Shown here: positions 27,040 to 35,819 of the stretch, one piece after another
Numbering within the stretch: the stretch's first letter is position 1
Layout: every line of letters begins with the position of its first letter
NCBI GenBank assembly: GCA_963783945.1
Contig: CAWAPS010000005.1
Coordinates: 507,501-571,500 of the forward strand
Length of the DNA stretch: 64,000 bases
Direction: 5' to 3'
Source of the DNA: CAWAPS01 sp963783945
GTDB lineage: Bacteria; Actinomycetota; Acidimicrobiia; Acidimicrobiales; Palsa-688
Program-made: the position numbers and the translations under genes
Notes under the pieces: generated by a model
Seen by the model: the letters and a program-made list of their open reading frames with translations, nothing else
Databases searched by the model: none
Told to the model about the DNA's origin: nothing

Positions 27040-27570
27040 GCTTTCATGCTCCCATTTCCAGATTGCGATCGGAAACGATTGGCGCGGTTCCAGTCTCCGC
27101 CATCGTCGACGGAGAGCGCTAATCGAGTAGTACATCTCAGGCCCGCCACGATCATGCCTTTGCCAGGTTCACCGTTACTGAATCACTCAAGGCGGCAACC
27201 ACGACCAGGTGTTTGCCGGCACCGTTTCGAGTTCACCCGGGTAGTAGAGAGGATGGCCCGGCCTAGATCAAGCCCTAATCAGAACACAGTGTGTGAACCG
27301 CGACCTCATGATCGTTCCACGCCGATCGGTCGTTGGTCAATCTTTTGCTATTGACGCCGGCCTCGGTGAACGGCTGCGCCATCCGGCAATCTACGCATAT
27401 CGCCTTCGGTGGACAAAGCGCGGTGGCTTGAGAAAAAACCTGGGGCGGTGCCGATCCTAAACCAACGGTTCACGGACCATGCAGGTATTGGACCTTGATG
27501 CCTGGAGGGCAAACCCGTTTCTCTTGCTGTGCATTTCAGTGTCGAAGGATAGGGAGTAAGCCAGAGTGTC
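27040..27570. other. Divergent intergenic stretch
   Basis: About 530 bases between the minus-strand flavin oxidoreductase and the plus-strand binding-protein remnant. It must contain promoters for one or both, but no consensus -35/-10 pair is convincing. No gene or strong hairpin is visible. Confidence 0.35.
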
Positions 27571-28805
27571 TCGAAAATTGAGCTTCTGGCTGCAACAGTC
27601 GCGCCGTTCCTCGTGCTCGCCGGTTGCAGTAGCTCACCGAAGTCGAGCAGCTCGAGCTCGGGTGTGCCCAACTCGCGAGGCGGGCTCACCTACACCGTTG
27701 GGGTCCTGGTGGACATGACCGGTCTGGCCTCAACCAACAATCGGTCCTCGCCCCCGGGGTGTCGCAGCGGGGGTTGGCGTGGCAGCGGAGGCGGGGTTCA
27801 AGATCAGGTATGTGGTCACAGATACGTAGAGCTCGCCGACTGGGACCCTGGCCGCGGCGCAGAAGCTCGTAGAACAAGATCGCGTGTTCGCGGTGCTGGC
27901 CCTCTCCGCCCTCACGTTCGCGGCAGCGCCCTACCTGGCATCGAGGGGGATTCCTGTAATCGGAGCTGCCCAGGACGCCAGTGAGTGGACCACGAGCCCG
28001 AACATGTTCTCGGTGATCGGCACCCGGGACTACAGCAAGGTCTACAGCCAAGACGGCCTGATCCTCAAGGATCTCGGAGCCACCAACGTGGCCTCGATCG
28101 GATACAGCATCTCCCCGTCCTCGGCGGGCGCCGCCAAGGCGGCGGCTATCTCTGCCCGCTTGGCAGGGCTAAAGGTGGGTTACCTCAACGCCAACTTCCC
28201 CTTCGGCCGCACCAACGTGGCTCCAACCGCTCTGGCATTCAAGACCGCCGGATCCGACGGGCTCAGCGCGTCCATCGAGACCAACACCGAATTCGCTCTC
28301 ATAGACGCCCTGCGCCAGGAAGGGATCAACCCCGAAGGTCGCCCTGGTTTCCACCGGCTATCTCAACCGGCGGTCCCGGCGCAGAACGAATCGCTCAGGG
28401 CCTCTATTTCCCGCTGGGCTGGGAACCCGCGGAGATGCACACGGCCGCGACCGAAAGGTTGCAGAACGCGTTGAAGACCTACCCGGATGTTAGAGGTGAC
28501 CCCGGCTGGGGCCAGTACCTGGGATACATGTCGTCGACGCATTCGTCCAGGGCCTCAAGCTGGCAGGACCCAACCCCACCCAGGCAGCCCTGATCAAAGC
28601 CCTCCAAGGAATCCGAAACTACAACGGCGCCGGCCTTTACGGCGCCCACTCGGTCGGCCTCGCCATGGACCAACGGGGCAAAGTCAGCGGAGACGAGAAC
28701 TGCGAATGGGTCGTTCAGTACTCCGGAACCACCTTCCATCTCCTACCGGGCATGGAACCCATCTGCGGAGAAACCATTGCAGGCGTCTCGACTTCATCGA
28801 GCTGA
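27571..28805 (+). pseudogene. Leu/Ile/Val-type ABC substrate-binding lipoprotein, frameshifted
   Basis: A nearly full-length protein can be read across at least four frame changes. It has a lipoprotein signal with lipobox (TVAPFLVLAGCSSS), a Ser-rich linker, GGLTYTVGVLVDMTG, then FAVLALSALTFAAAPYLASR, GIPVIGAAQDASEWTTSPNM and YSQDGLILKDLGATNVASIG. The C-terminal lobe has AERIAQGLYFPLGWEPAEMH, GPNPTQAALIKALQGIRNYN and CEWVVQYSGTTFHLLPGMEP, ending at 28805. The ligand is probably an amino acid, aromatic acid or similar small molecule taken up for the adjacent catabolic genes (inference). The frame changes fall at ~27760, ~27860, ~28340 and ~28525. Confidence 0.7.
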
Positions 28806-29100
28806 CATTCGCACCCGGGATTCCAGGAGCTGGTCCCAGACTTCCAACTCCGTAGATATCGTGGTCGCCACGCCGATCGACTTCCCGGCAGTTTCCTCTT
28901 CATGTTCGGCGCAGCTTCGCCACCGGAGGGCGCGCCCGGCTGGCCCGGGTCCAGGTTGCCGGTGGTGCAGGAAGCGGTGCGTCGCCGCCGACCTCGGGAA
29001 CTGCTGGATGGAGCGGGACTACGAGACGACCGTGCACCGGGCTGGCGCTCGGATCGCCGTCGTGCAGTTCTCACCCGGGAGGCCGCGGCCGCCTGAGGTG

Positions 29101-29892
29101 TCGAGGAGGGCGATCGCGTCGCCGTCCGGGGTATCGTCTTCATGCCTGACGGACGCGTCCGCACCTACGGGCACGACGTCTCTGCGAACGAGGGATCAGG
29201 TCTCTACGGGGGGGTTCGCCGAGCACATGGAGCTCGTCCCGGGCTCGAGCGTCTACCGCCTGCCCGAGGACCGTACGGCGGAGGAGCTCACCTTCTTCGA
29301 ACCGCTGAGCTGCGCCATCAGCTGGATCGCGCCGGTCACCAAGGACGACGTGGTGGTCGAGGGCCCCGGACACATGGGCTTGGCCACGATCGTGGCGGCC
29401 CGGGCCGTCGGCGCGGGGATGGTCATCGTCACCGGCACGGCCAAGGACCGGTTCCGGCTGGACTGCGCGCTCGACGTCGGCGCCGACCACGTCATCGACG
29501 TCGACGCCGAGGATCCCGTCGATCGAGTGCGCGAGCTCACCGGCGGCCACATGGCCGACGTCGTGCTCGACGCCGCGTCCGGCAACCCGATCTCGGTCAA
29601 CCTCGCCATGGACATGGTGAAGAAGGGCGGACACGTCGTCGTCGCTGGCATGAAGGACCGCCCCCTCGAGGGGTTCCACAACGACTGGATCCCGACCCGA
29701 CGGATCACGCTGCACCCTGGAGCCGGCCTCGACACCGAAGGCGCGGTGGCGCTCATCAACGACGGCAAGGTTCCCACAGCCGCCCTCATCGGCGAGACGT
29801 TGCCCCTCGAGCGCTTCGAGGAGGCGTTCGCACTCATGACCCGTCAGGTGCCGGGACGCGACGCCGTCCGCTTCGCCCTGCGGCTAACCTGA
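29101..29892 (+). pseudogene. Zinc-type dehydrogenase, 5'-truncated and frameshifted
   Basis: MDR homology begins near 29101 with GVEEGDRVAVRGIVFMPDGR, and the frame then shifts at a run of seven G near 29210. The next frame continues FAEHMELVPGSSVYRLPEDR, FFEPLSCAISWI, a Rossmann domain (VVVEGPGHMGLATIVAARAV), VGADHVIDVDAED and GGHVVVAGMKDRPLEGF to the stop at 29892. The N-terminal GroES-like part with the catalytic-zinc ligands is missing; bases 28806-29100 do not resemble one. The Rossmann fold has GPGHMG instead of the usual GxGxxG. It lies 27 bp before the DUF6282 gene, so the two were probably one operon. Confidence 0.65.
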
Positions 29893-29919
29893 CCTCCGAC
29901 ACCACACAAGAGGGGAAGG

Positions 29920-30801
29920 ATGCCCATCCGCATCCAGAACGCGATCGACATGCACGTGCACTTCGGTCCGGACACTATCGGCGGCACGCTCGACATGTTC
30001 GACATGCACGCCGTGTCCGCGGTCGACGCGGCTCGCGACGCGGCGGAGACCGGCCACGCCGCAGTCGTCCTGAAGTCGCACAGCTTCGCGTCACCGATGA
30101 TCGCCAAGAACATCGAGGGGGCCGTCCCCGGCATCCGCCTCTTCGGCGGGATCTGCACCGACTACATCTCGGGCGGGCTGAACCTGGAGGGGATCGAGGC
30201 GGCACTCTCGCTCGGCGCGAAGATCGTCTGGCTGCCGACCGTGCACAGCCGACAGGACTTCGGCAAGCACAAGATGCCCAGGGAGCCGTACCACAGCGAG
30301 GGCATCGCGGTTACCGACGACGACAACAAGGTCCTACCAGCGGTGCACGAGATCTTCTCCATGGTGCGCGAGAAGGACGCGGTCCTCGCCACCGGACACA
30401 CGACGGGGGAGGAGCACTACGCAGTAGTCAAGGAGCTCGCACGCGACGGGAAGGTACTCGTGACCCACGCAGCCGAGAAGCTGGCGGGCCCGCGCCTGAC
30501 GCCTGAGCAGTGCAAGGAGCTAGCGGATCTCGGCGCCTACGTCGAGGTGACCGCTCAGCTGTGCAAGGAGCTGTTCGGCCATCCGGGCATTACCCCGCAC
30601 GAGGTGATGGAGATGATCCGCACGATCGGGCCGTCCCGGGTCTGCCTGTCGACGGACTACGGCTGGACGAAGGCGGTCCCGCGGCCCGCCGAGGGGATGG
30701 TCGAATTCCTCAACGCCCTTTGGGCCGAAGGCGTCACCGACGACGAGCTGAAGACCATGGTGAGCGACAACCCGGCCCGGCTGCTGGGGCTGTCGCTGTA
30801 G
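29920..30801 (+). CDS. DUF6282 family metal-dependent hydrolase
   Basis: 293 residues from ATG 29920, preceded by GAGGGGAAGG. The N-terminal IDMHVHFGPDT resembles the HxH metal site of amidohydrolase/PHP barrels. Further candidate ligands are in VVLKSHSFAS, VWLPTVHSRQDFG, LATGHTTGEEHYAVV, LVTHAAEKLAG and the C-terminal STDYGWTKA, which supplies an Asp. This fits the DUF6282 family, whose biochemical role is not established. The gene is intact and ends at 30801, in contrast to its damaged partner upstream. In this setting it may hydrolyse or decarboxylate a catabolic intermediate. Confidence 0.8.
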   Translation: MPIRIQNAIDMHVHFGPDTIGGTLDMFDMHAVSAVDAARDAAETGHAAVVLKSHSFASPMIAKNIEGAVPGIRLFGGICTDYISGGLNLEGIEAALSLGAKIVWLPTVHSRQDFGKHKMPREPYHSEGIAVTDDDNKVLPAVHEIFSMVREKDAVLATGHTTGEEHYAVVKELARDGKVLVTHAAEKLAGPRLTPEQCKELADLGAYVEVTAQLCKELFGHPGITPHEVMEMIRTIGPSRVCLSTDYGWTKAVPRPAEGMVEFLNALWAEGVTDDELKTMVSDNPARLLGLSL

Positions 30802-31289
30802 CGACGACGACGCTCAGGTCGTTCGTCCTCGCTGCGCTGCGGGCGCTCCGCAATGACCCGGGGCGTCGCTCCGGCGCGACCGGCAATCAGCGAGCCGCCG
30901 TCCCGAAGGCGCCCAGGCCGCATCTCCAAAGCGGCAGGCGGCTTGACACGGCCCCACTCGTTCACTCACGTGGTCGAGCCGTGTCAAGAGTGAAGGCGTT
31001 GGCTCGTTGCTCGTGCTTTCCCCCGCGGCCTTCGCGTGCGTGCAAGCCCGCCGGACCGCAGCCGGGGTCAAGGTGGAGCGCCCAACTGGACGAACGACGT
31101 TGATGCCGGCGAAGGACGGCATCCTGTTGGGCGCAAAGGCGCCGGTCGGTTCGGAGCACCTCGCCGCGATGGGCATGTTGGTCGTCGCTGTCGACCAGAA
31201 GGGTCCAAGTATCTCTGGCGATCGGATCTCCCGCTTGACGTGGATCAACGAGTCGTGCGGAAGGGGGTCGCATCCTCGAGCGGAACGCG
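30802..31289. repeat. Gene-free stretch with a perfect inverted repeat
   Basis: A perfect 11-base inverted repeat, CTTGACACGGC at 30942-30952 and its complement at 30978-30988, encloses 25 bases. It could be a terminator for the DUF6282 gene or the end of a mobile element, since transposase sequence follows. The rest, including an open plus-strand frame at 31007-31345, has no recognisable domain. Confidence 0.4.
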
Positions 31290-31838
31290 TCATGCCAGGA
31301 GCCGTAGCTGGATGTCGTAGGCGTCGCTACAGAAGCGACAGGTGAGTCGATCGACCAAGCGGCGACTTCGTACTCGTGGATGAGTCCACCGACGACGTCG
31401 CGTCAACGGATCCTTCCGGGCGCGGCAGGCGATCTCGGGTGGTGTGAGCTGTACACCACGGTGAGGCCTGGCGCAGTTGTAGTGCTCGATGTACTCCTCG
31501 AGGATCACCTCGAGGTGTCGCCGGGACAAGACGTGCAGATGGTCAAGGCAGTCCTCTCGCACGGTGCGCACCCAGCGCTCCGCGAACGCGTTCGCCCGTG
31601 GGGAGCGCACCGGGGTCTTGACGAAGTCCGTTGCCACGATGCCCTGGGCCTGGGCCCTCCCCGGACTGAAGGTGAGCCCCTCGCCTACCTGGCCATCGCT
31701 GAGACCGTCGAGCACCTGGAGGCCGTAAAGCGGCTCCTGTGCGAAGGTGTCCGCGTCGTCACCAGCGGGTACATCGAACCTACCGGCCGGGGATACCATC
31801 TCCTGGAAGCTGAAGGCCGGCGTCCAGGCCCAGGCCAT
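31290..31838 (-). pseudogene. Integrase-core transposase, C-terminal remnant
   Basis: The middle of the frame is the end of an rve integrase core: TPVRSPRANAFAERWVRTVR, CLDHLHVLSRRHLEVILEEY and HYNCARPHRGVQLTPPE. The Glu in ANAFAERW is the third residue of the DDE triad. Both upstream Asp residues are missing, because the N-terminal ~55 residues of the frame are unrelated. The type is that of IS481/IS3-like elements common in actinobacteria. Terminal repeats were not found. The following 31839-32188 stretch holds no supported gene. Confidence 0.65.
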
Positions 31839-32188
31839 GAGGTGCTTCGCCGAGGCGGCCGCCCCGGCAGGCGAAGCCCGCCGTTTGGCCGTTTGTCGGG
31901 ACTACCAAGCTCCCAGCAGATTTGGTTCAGCTTCTCGGGGAGCCGTTCCACGAGCTGGCCGTCCGAGGCTGCGATCGGGCGTAAATGGCGGCGACCACTG
32001 GCAAGGAACTGGTCCTCGCTCGCCCATAGGGGTGCAAGATGGCCGGCATGCTAGCCCTGACCCACGCTATCGACCCGGGCCGATGCCGACGTTGGTCAGG
32101 GCGCGAACCGTCCCCGAACGCTCAACGCGCCGGCCATGCTTGGCGTCCCCAAGGTGCCGTTGTCTGTAGCCGGGCTGGAGAATCGCTG

Positions 32189-32638
32189 TCACGGTAAGGG
32201 TTTTCTTGTTGTCGACATGTCGTCAAGGGGAGTCGCTGGCGGTTGCACGTAAGGGGTTGTGCAAGCGGCTTGTCGTTGGGCGCCGAGGACTCGGGAGGTG
32301 TAGTCGCGTAGGGCCTGGTTGTCTTGGCGGAGCCGTGCGGCTTCTTGGCGGAGAGCTTCGAGCCGCTCCCGGAGTGATTGGGTGCTGGCCCGTTGAGCAG
32401 CGGGCACCTGGCGGTGGGAGCGGGGCTGTTGGTCGGCTCTGAGACGCTCGATCTGGGCGCGCAGTTCGGGTTGGCGGTAGAGCCAGCTGCGATGGACGCA
32501 CGCGGCCTGGGCGACCGAGGAGAAGGTGATGGGCTGGCCGGTGCGGTCGAGGCGGCGTAGAGCCTCTTGGGCCCGTTGCAGGGCGCTGGCGTGCTTGGCG
32601 TGAGCGGCCTGGACGAGATGTTGGGGGTTGCCGGTCAT
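32189..32638 (-). CDS. DUF6262 (TnpC-like) transposon accessory protein
   Basis: 149 residues. An N-terminal HTH-like segment (PITFSSVAQAACVHRSWLYR) is followed by a long helical, Gln/Arg-rich coiled coil (SLRERLEALRQEAARLRQDN). This is the pattern of the TnpC-like protein of Tn554 elements, now classed as DUF6262. In Tn554, TnpC affects orientation and efficiency of transposition but is not strictly required. The gene lies 10 bp after TnpB's stop, last in the operon. The Pro/Thr-rich tail is variable in the family. Confidence 0.8.
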   Translation of the reverse strand: MTGNPQHLVQAAHAKHASALQRAQEALRRLDRTGQPITFSSVAQAACVHRSWLYRQPELRAQIERLRADQQPRSHRQVPAAQRASTQSLRERLEALRQEAARLRQDNQALRDYTSRVLGAQRQAACTTPYVQPPATPLDDMSTTRKPLP

Positions 32639-32648
32639 GGCACTGCGG

Positions 32649-34106
32649 TCAGTTCCCGGCCGAGCTGTCGTCGTGGAGCTGCTCGAGGGAGGAGATGATG
32701 CGTTCGAGGTTGTCCTGGACTCGGCGGTGGTTGTCGATCAGGCGTTGCTGACCGTGGGTTTCGGCGACCTCGAGCAGCTCCTGGTTGTGTTGGGCGTGCT
32801 GGCGGTGGACGGGCAGGAACTCGACGGTGGTCTGGAACTGGGGGCAGGTCAAGCAGGCGTTGGGGTGGGGGCATTCTTGTTGGGGCGGCCGGCCGCAGTA
32901 GCCGTTGGGAAGGCTGGCTTGGATGCGGTTGAGGTTGTGCTTGATCCACTCCGCCCCGGCGGTGGGTGACTCGGGGTCGTAGTCGAGGAGCCGACCGGTG
33001 ATGTCCACTCGCTGCTGCTGGTAGCGGTCGAACTCCTTGCGGACGGTGGTGTCATACAGCTGGGCGTACACAGAGGTCATGCGGGGACTGGCGTGGCCTA
33101 ATAGGCGCTGCACGACATGCTGAGGAACCCCAGCGTTGATGAGTCTTGTCCCGACGGTGTGGCGGAACTGGTGGCAGCTGACCCGGACCGCAGCCCCGGT
33201 TTCGTCGTGCAGCCCGATGCGGGCCTGCCAGGTGGTCAACGCTCGTTTGAGGGTCCAGTAGGGGAACGGCAGGCTGGCATCGGGATTGTTCTTCGGGTCG
33301 GGGAACAGCCAGCGGCTCCCGGCCGGCCATGTGGCACGGACATGGGCTTGCTGATCTTTGATGGCCATCGCCGCCCTGCCCGAGAGCGGGACCAGCTGGT
33401 CGGATCGGGACTTGTTGTTGTAGAAGCACAGGCAGGGCCAGCCGACGCTGTCGTCGATGAGGGGGTTGAACGGCAAGGTGCAGGCGTCGCCGGCTCTGAG
33501 CCCGGTTTCCATCAACACGATGACCAGGTGGCGGATGGCGGGTCCCAGCACGGCCAGATGCCCTTCGGTTTCGAGCTGGGCCATGACGAACTCGGAAACG
33601 AAACGCGGCAGGGGGTTGTCGCGGCGGGGAAGGTCGTCTTGGTAGATCGCGGCCTCGGCGGGGATCTCGGCCAGCCACTGGTGGCGGCGGTTGTGTTCGA
33701 GAAAGCCGCGCAGGCAGATCAGGGCGAGCGAGCGGGAGCTGGCCGCCAGTCCGGTGGCCACCAGCCACGAGAAGTAGCGTTCCAGCAGCAGCCTGCTGAT
33801 CACACTGCTGTTGGCGGCGTCGGGCTCGCAGGCGGCCAGGAAGGCCGAGAAGCGGTCCATGGTGGTGGCAGAGGCGGTGATGGTGCCCCAGGCGCATCCG
33901 GTGGCCAGACGCCACCGGCACCAGTCCTTGACCGCCTGGCGCAGCCATGCCTGGCCGATGCTGCTGAAGCGGACGCTTTCGCGCCCCCGTGGGGCTGGTA
34001 TCCCCAGCGCGTTGGCGTTCCAGCGGTCCTTGGCGTATTCGGCTTCGACAGCAGCAGGATCAGGCCAGCGGTCGGTTCTGTCGGGGTCCAGGCGAGGACC
34101 TTTCAT
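32649..34106 (-). CDS. tnpB: Tyrosine recombinase, TnpB-like
   Basis: 485 residues. Catalytic residues of the tyrosine-recombinase fold are in place: Arg204 in METGLRAGDACTL, His312 and Arg315 in SCHQFRHTVG, His338 in RLLGHASP, and the nucleophile Tyr347 in MTSVYAQLYD. A Cys-rich stretch near 405-430 (CGRPPQQECPHPN, ACLTCPQF) probably binds zinc. Homologues in Tn554 act together with TnpA in site-specific transposition. Its ATG overlaps the TnpA stop by 4 bp. An N-terminal SAM-like domain (YFSWLVATG, LICLRGFLEHN) precedes the catalytic domain. The frame is intact. Confidence 0.92.
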   Translation of the reverse strand: MKGPRLDPDRTDRWPDPAAVEAEYAKDRWNANALGIPAPRGRESVRFSSIGQAWLRQAVKDWCRWRLATGCAWGTITASATTMDRFSAFLAACEPDAANSSVISRLLLERYFSWLVATGLAASSRSLALICLRGFLEHNRRHQWLAEIPAEAAIYQDDLPRRDNPLPRFVSEFVMAQLETEGHLAVLGPAIRHLVIVLMETGLRAGDACTLPFNPLIDDSVGWPCLCFYNNKSRSDQLVPLSGRAAMAIKDQQAHVRATWPAGSRWLFPDPKNNPDASLPFPYWTLKRALTTWQARIGLHDETGAAVRVSCHQFRHTVGTRLINAGVPQHVVQRLLGHASPRMTSVYAQLYDTTVRKEFDRYQQQRVDITGRLLDYDPESPTAGAEWIKHNLNRIQASLPNGYCGRPPQQECPHPNACLTCPQFQTTVEFLPVHRQHAQHNQELLEVAETHGQQRLIDNHRRVQDNLERIISSLEQLHDDSSAGN

Positions 34107-35266
34107 GGCTGATCGTTTTCCTCGTCATCTTGGCCAGTGTCCTCTGTGGAGGGCGGGACCGGTTCGCTGCGATCCGCGTCGGGGTCGGTGCTGGGCCATA
34201 CCCCGGCGCGTCGAAGCTCGGCTCTCAAGTCGGCGGGCAGGAGATGGACATAGATCTGGCTGGTGGTCACCGAGGAGCGGTGGGTGAGCAGCCGGGCGGC
34301 CACCTCGATAGGCACGCCGGCGCGGATCATTCCGGTGGCAGCCGAGTGGCGCAGCATGTGAATGTTGAACTCGACCCCGGTGCGAGCCCGCAGCCGGCGC
34401 ACCATCTGGTTGACGTTGTTGTAAGTGAGCGGCCAGCCATAGGGCTCGGCCCACAGGTTCACGAACACATAGTCGGAATCCAGGTCTCCGTACTCGGCGT
34501 GCATGTACTCGGTGTAGAGGCGGACCAGACCGGCGGTGATGGGGATGACCTCGACGTCGGGGATCTTGGCCCGGGCCCCGTTAGCGTTGTCGGCCCGGGG
34601 CACGATGCGCAGCTCTCGAGACCGGGAGAGCACATCGGCGTGGCGCAAACCCAATGCCTGACCAACCCGAAGGCCGGTCTCGGCCAGCAAGGCGAACAAG
34701 AACCGGTCCCGCAGGTGCTCGCACGCCTCGATGATGGCCAGGATGTCCTTTTCCGACAGCGTCTTCGGCCTTCGGCGCGGCACAGTCAACTTCACCGGCC
34801 GGACCGGGATCGGGTTGGCCTTGGTGGCGTGATAGAGGAACGGCTTGTAGCTTCGCCGGCCCGCCCGCCGCCAGATCATCAGATCCTCAGCTAGTCCCAC
34901 GCCCACCCTGGCCAGATAGTCATAGAACCCGAACACGGCGGCCAGATACTGGTTGACCGTCGCCGGTTTGCGCCCAGCTTGGTCGGCATCGATGATCACC
35001 GAGTCGCGGCGGGGTGATCGCAGCCAGGCCACAAAGCGCCCCACATCATCCAGGCCTGCCCCATCCCAACGAACGCCTGCGGCGTGAAGGAACTCGAACC
35101 ACAGCTTCAGGCCGATGGCATACCCCCGCACGGTGCGCGGAGAGCGCTCTATCGCCGAAAGGTGCGACAGGTACGCCTCGATCGGCGCTATCGGCTCCCC
35201 ACCGTCATCCAGCACCGTCCAAGAGACCGCCTCGCTGGCGGGCATCACCACCCGCTGCAACCTCAC
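34103..35266 (-). CDS. tnpA: Tyrosine recombinase, TnpA-like
   Basis: 387 residues from GTG 35266. The N-terminal core-binding domain (IEAYLSHLSAIERSPRTVRG, ATVNQYLAAVFGFYDYL) is followed by the catalytic domain with Arg200 (AETGLRVGQALGL), His303-Arg306 (HMLRHSAATG), His329 and nucleophile Tyr339 (TTSQIYVHLL). This is a complete, plausible active recombinase. Its start overlaps the 74-residue gene's stop (GTGA), and its own stop overlaps TnpB's start. The C-terminus is acidic (TEDTGQDDEENDQP). TnpA of Tn554 is one of the two recombinases needed for transposition. Confidence 0.92.
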   Translation of the reverse strand: MRLQRVVMPASEAVSWTVLDDGGEPIAPIEAYLSHLSAIERSPRTVRGYAIGLKLWFEFLHAAGVRWDGAGLDDVGRFVAWLRSPRRDSVIIDADQAGRKPATVNQYLAAVFGFYDYLARVGVGLAEDLMIWRRAGRRSYKPFLYHATKANPIPVRPVKLTVPRRRPKTLSEKDILAIIEACEHLRDRFLFALLAETGLRVGQALGLRHADVLSRSRELRIVPRADNANGARAKIPDVEVIPITAGLVRLYTEYMHAEYGDLDSDYVFVNLWAEPYGWPLTYNNVNQMVRRLRARTGVEFNIHMLRHSAATGMIRAGVPIEVAARLLTHRSSVTTSQIYVHLLPADLRAELRRAGVWPSTDPDADRSEPVPPSTEDTGQDDEENDQP

Positions 35267-35487
35267 GAGCAGTCACCCGACTGGCTCATAGCTGGCCCCG
35301 ATAGAGCGACCCGCACCATGCACACCGGGACCCGATCGTCTTGGAGCTCTTGCAACAGCACCATCAAGGCCCGGCCGGCGGTCAGGTGAACCAACCGATG
35401 CGGGAGGACGTAAACCTCCACGCTGATACGAATCTGGCTGTCACCATTGGGTGTCGCAGACTGTCGTGCTCCGCAGCGACGGTTCAC
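35263..35487 (-). CDS. 74-residue protein in the Tn554-like operon
   Basis: Starts at GTG 35487 and ends at 35263. Both ends overlap neighbours by 4 bp (GTGA), which argues strongly that it is translated. The central region (RISVEVYVLPHRLVHLTAGR, then ALMVLLQELQDDRVPVCMVR) looks like a small alpha/beta fold with several hydrophobic strands. No family is recognised. It sits just before TnpA, so it could adjust recombinase activity, bind the ends, or serve a cargo role. Confidence 0.65.
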   Translation of the reverse strand: MNRRCGARQSATPNGDSQIRISVEVYVLPHRLVHLTAGRALMVLLQELQDDRVPVCMVRVALSGPAMSQSGDCS

Positions 35488-35819
35488 CGAGCATCCCCCA
35501 GCACCGTGGCCCGGGCGTAAAGCACCGAGCCGGGCGGCTCTGCCACGCCGCGCAACTCGATATCAACAGGATGTTTCACTCGACGACCCCAACCGTTGAC
35601 GGCAGTGCTAGTCCGGTATTCGCGCACCACCGCCCACCGCCCGGGATTGGCTCGCAGCAACTCGACAATCTCGCCCGTGAGGACCCGACGTCGGTCAGGC
35701 GGCGGGTCCCGCCACATCAACTGGGCGGTCCCTCGCCGCGACGACTCCACTCTGAACATCTTCAGCTGCTCATCTTCGGCGATCAGCCCGGCCCCCAGCT
35801 CGCTCACCTCGACAGTCAT
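35484..35819 (-). CDS. 111-residue protein of unknown function in the Tn554-like operon
   Basis: ATG 35819 overlaps the stop of the DUF6431-like gene (ATGA). The sequence reads MTVEVSELGAGLIAEDEQLK and MFRVESSRRGTAQLMWRDPP, with PDRRRVLTGEIVELLRANPG and WAVVREYRTSTAVNGWGRRV further on. The last segment resembles a DNA- or nucleotide-binding strand-helix pattern seen in small transposon accessory proteins, but I do not recognise the family. Frame and ends are clean, and codon use is like the neighbouring recombinases. It is probably an accessory or regulatory factor of the element. Confidence 0.7.
   Translation of the reverse strand: MTVEVSELGAGLIAEDEQLKMFRVESSRRGTAQLMWRDPPPDRRRVLTGEIVELLRANPGRWAVVREYRTSTAVNGWGRRVKHPVDIELRGVAEPPGSVLYARATVLGDAR

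Noticed and set aside
29142..30506. A 454-residue plus-strand frame across the dehydrogenase and DUF6282 genes
   Set aside because: Its first ~24 residues are real dehydrogenase sequence, but the rest is an Arg/His-rich shadow of two better frames.
30840..30990. Possible conserved protein on the minus strand (PPAALEMRPGRLRDGG)
   Set aside because: It looks familiar from IS-flanking DNA, but the frame has no domain and overlaps the end of the DUF6282 gene.
33117..34112. A 331-residue plus-strand frame over the TnpB gene
   Set aside because: Codon composition is that of the reverse complement of TnpB; no motif, and the recombinase frame has all catalytic residues.
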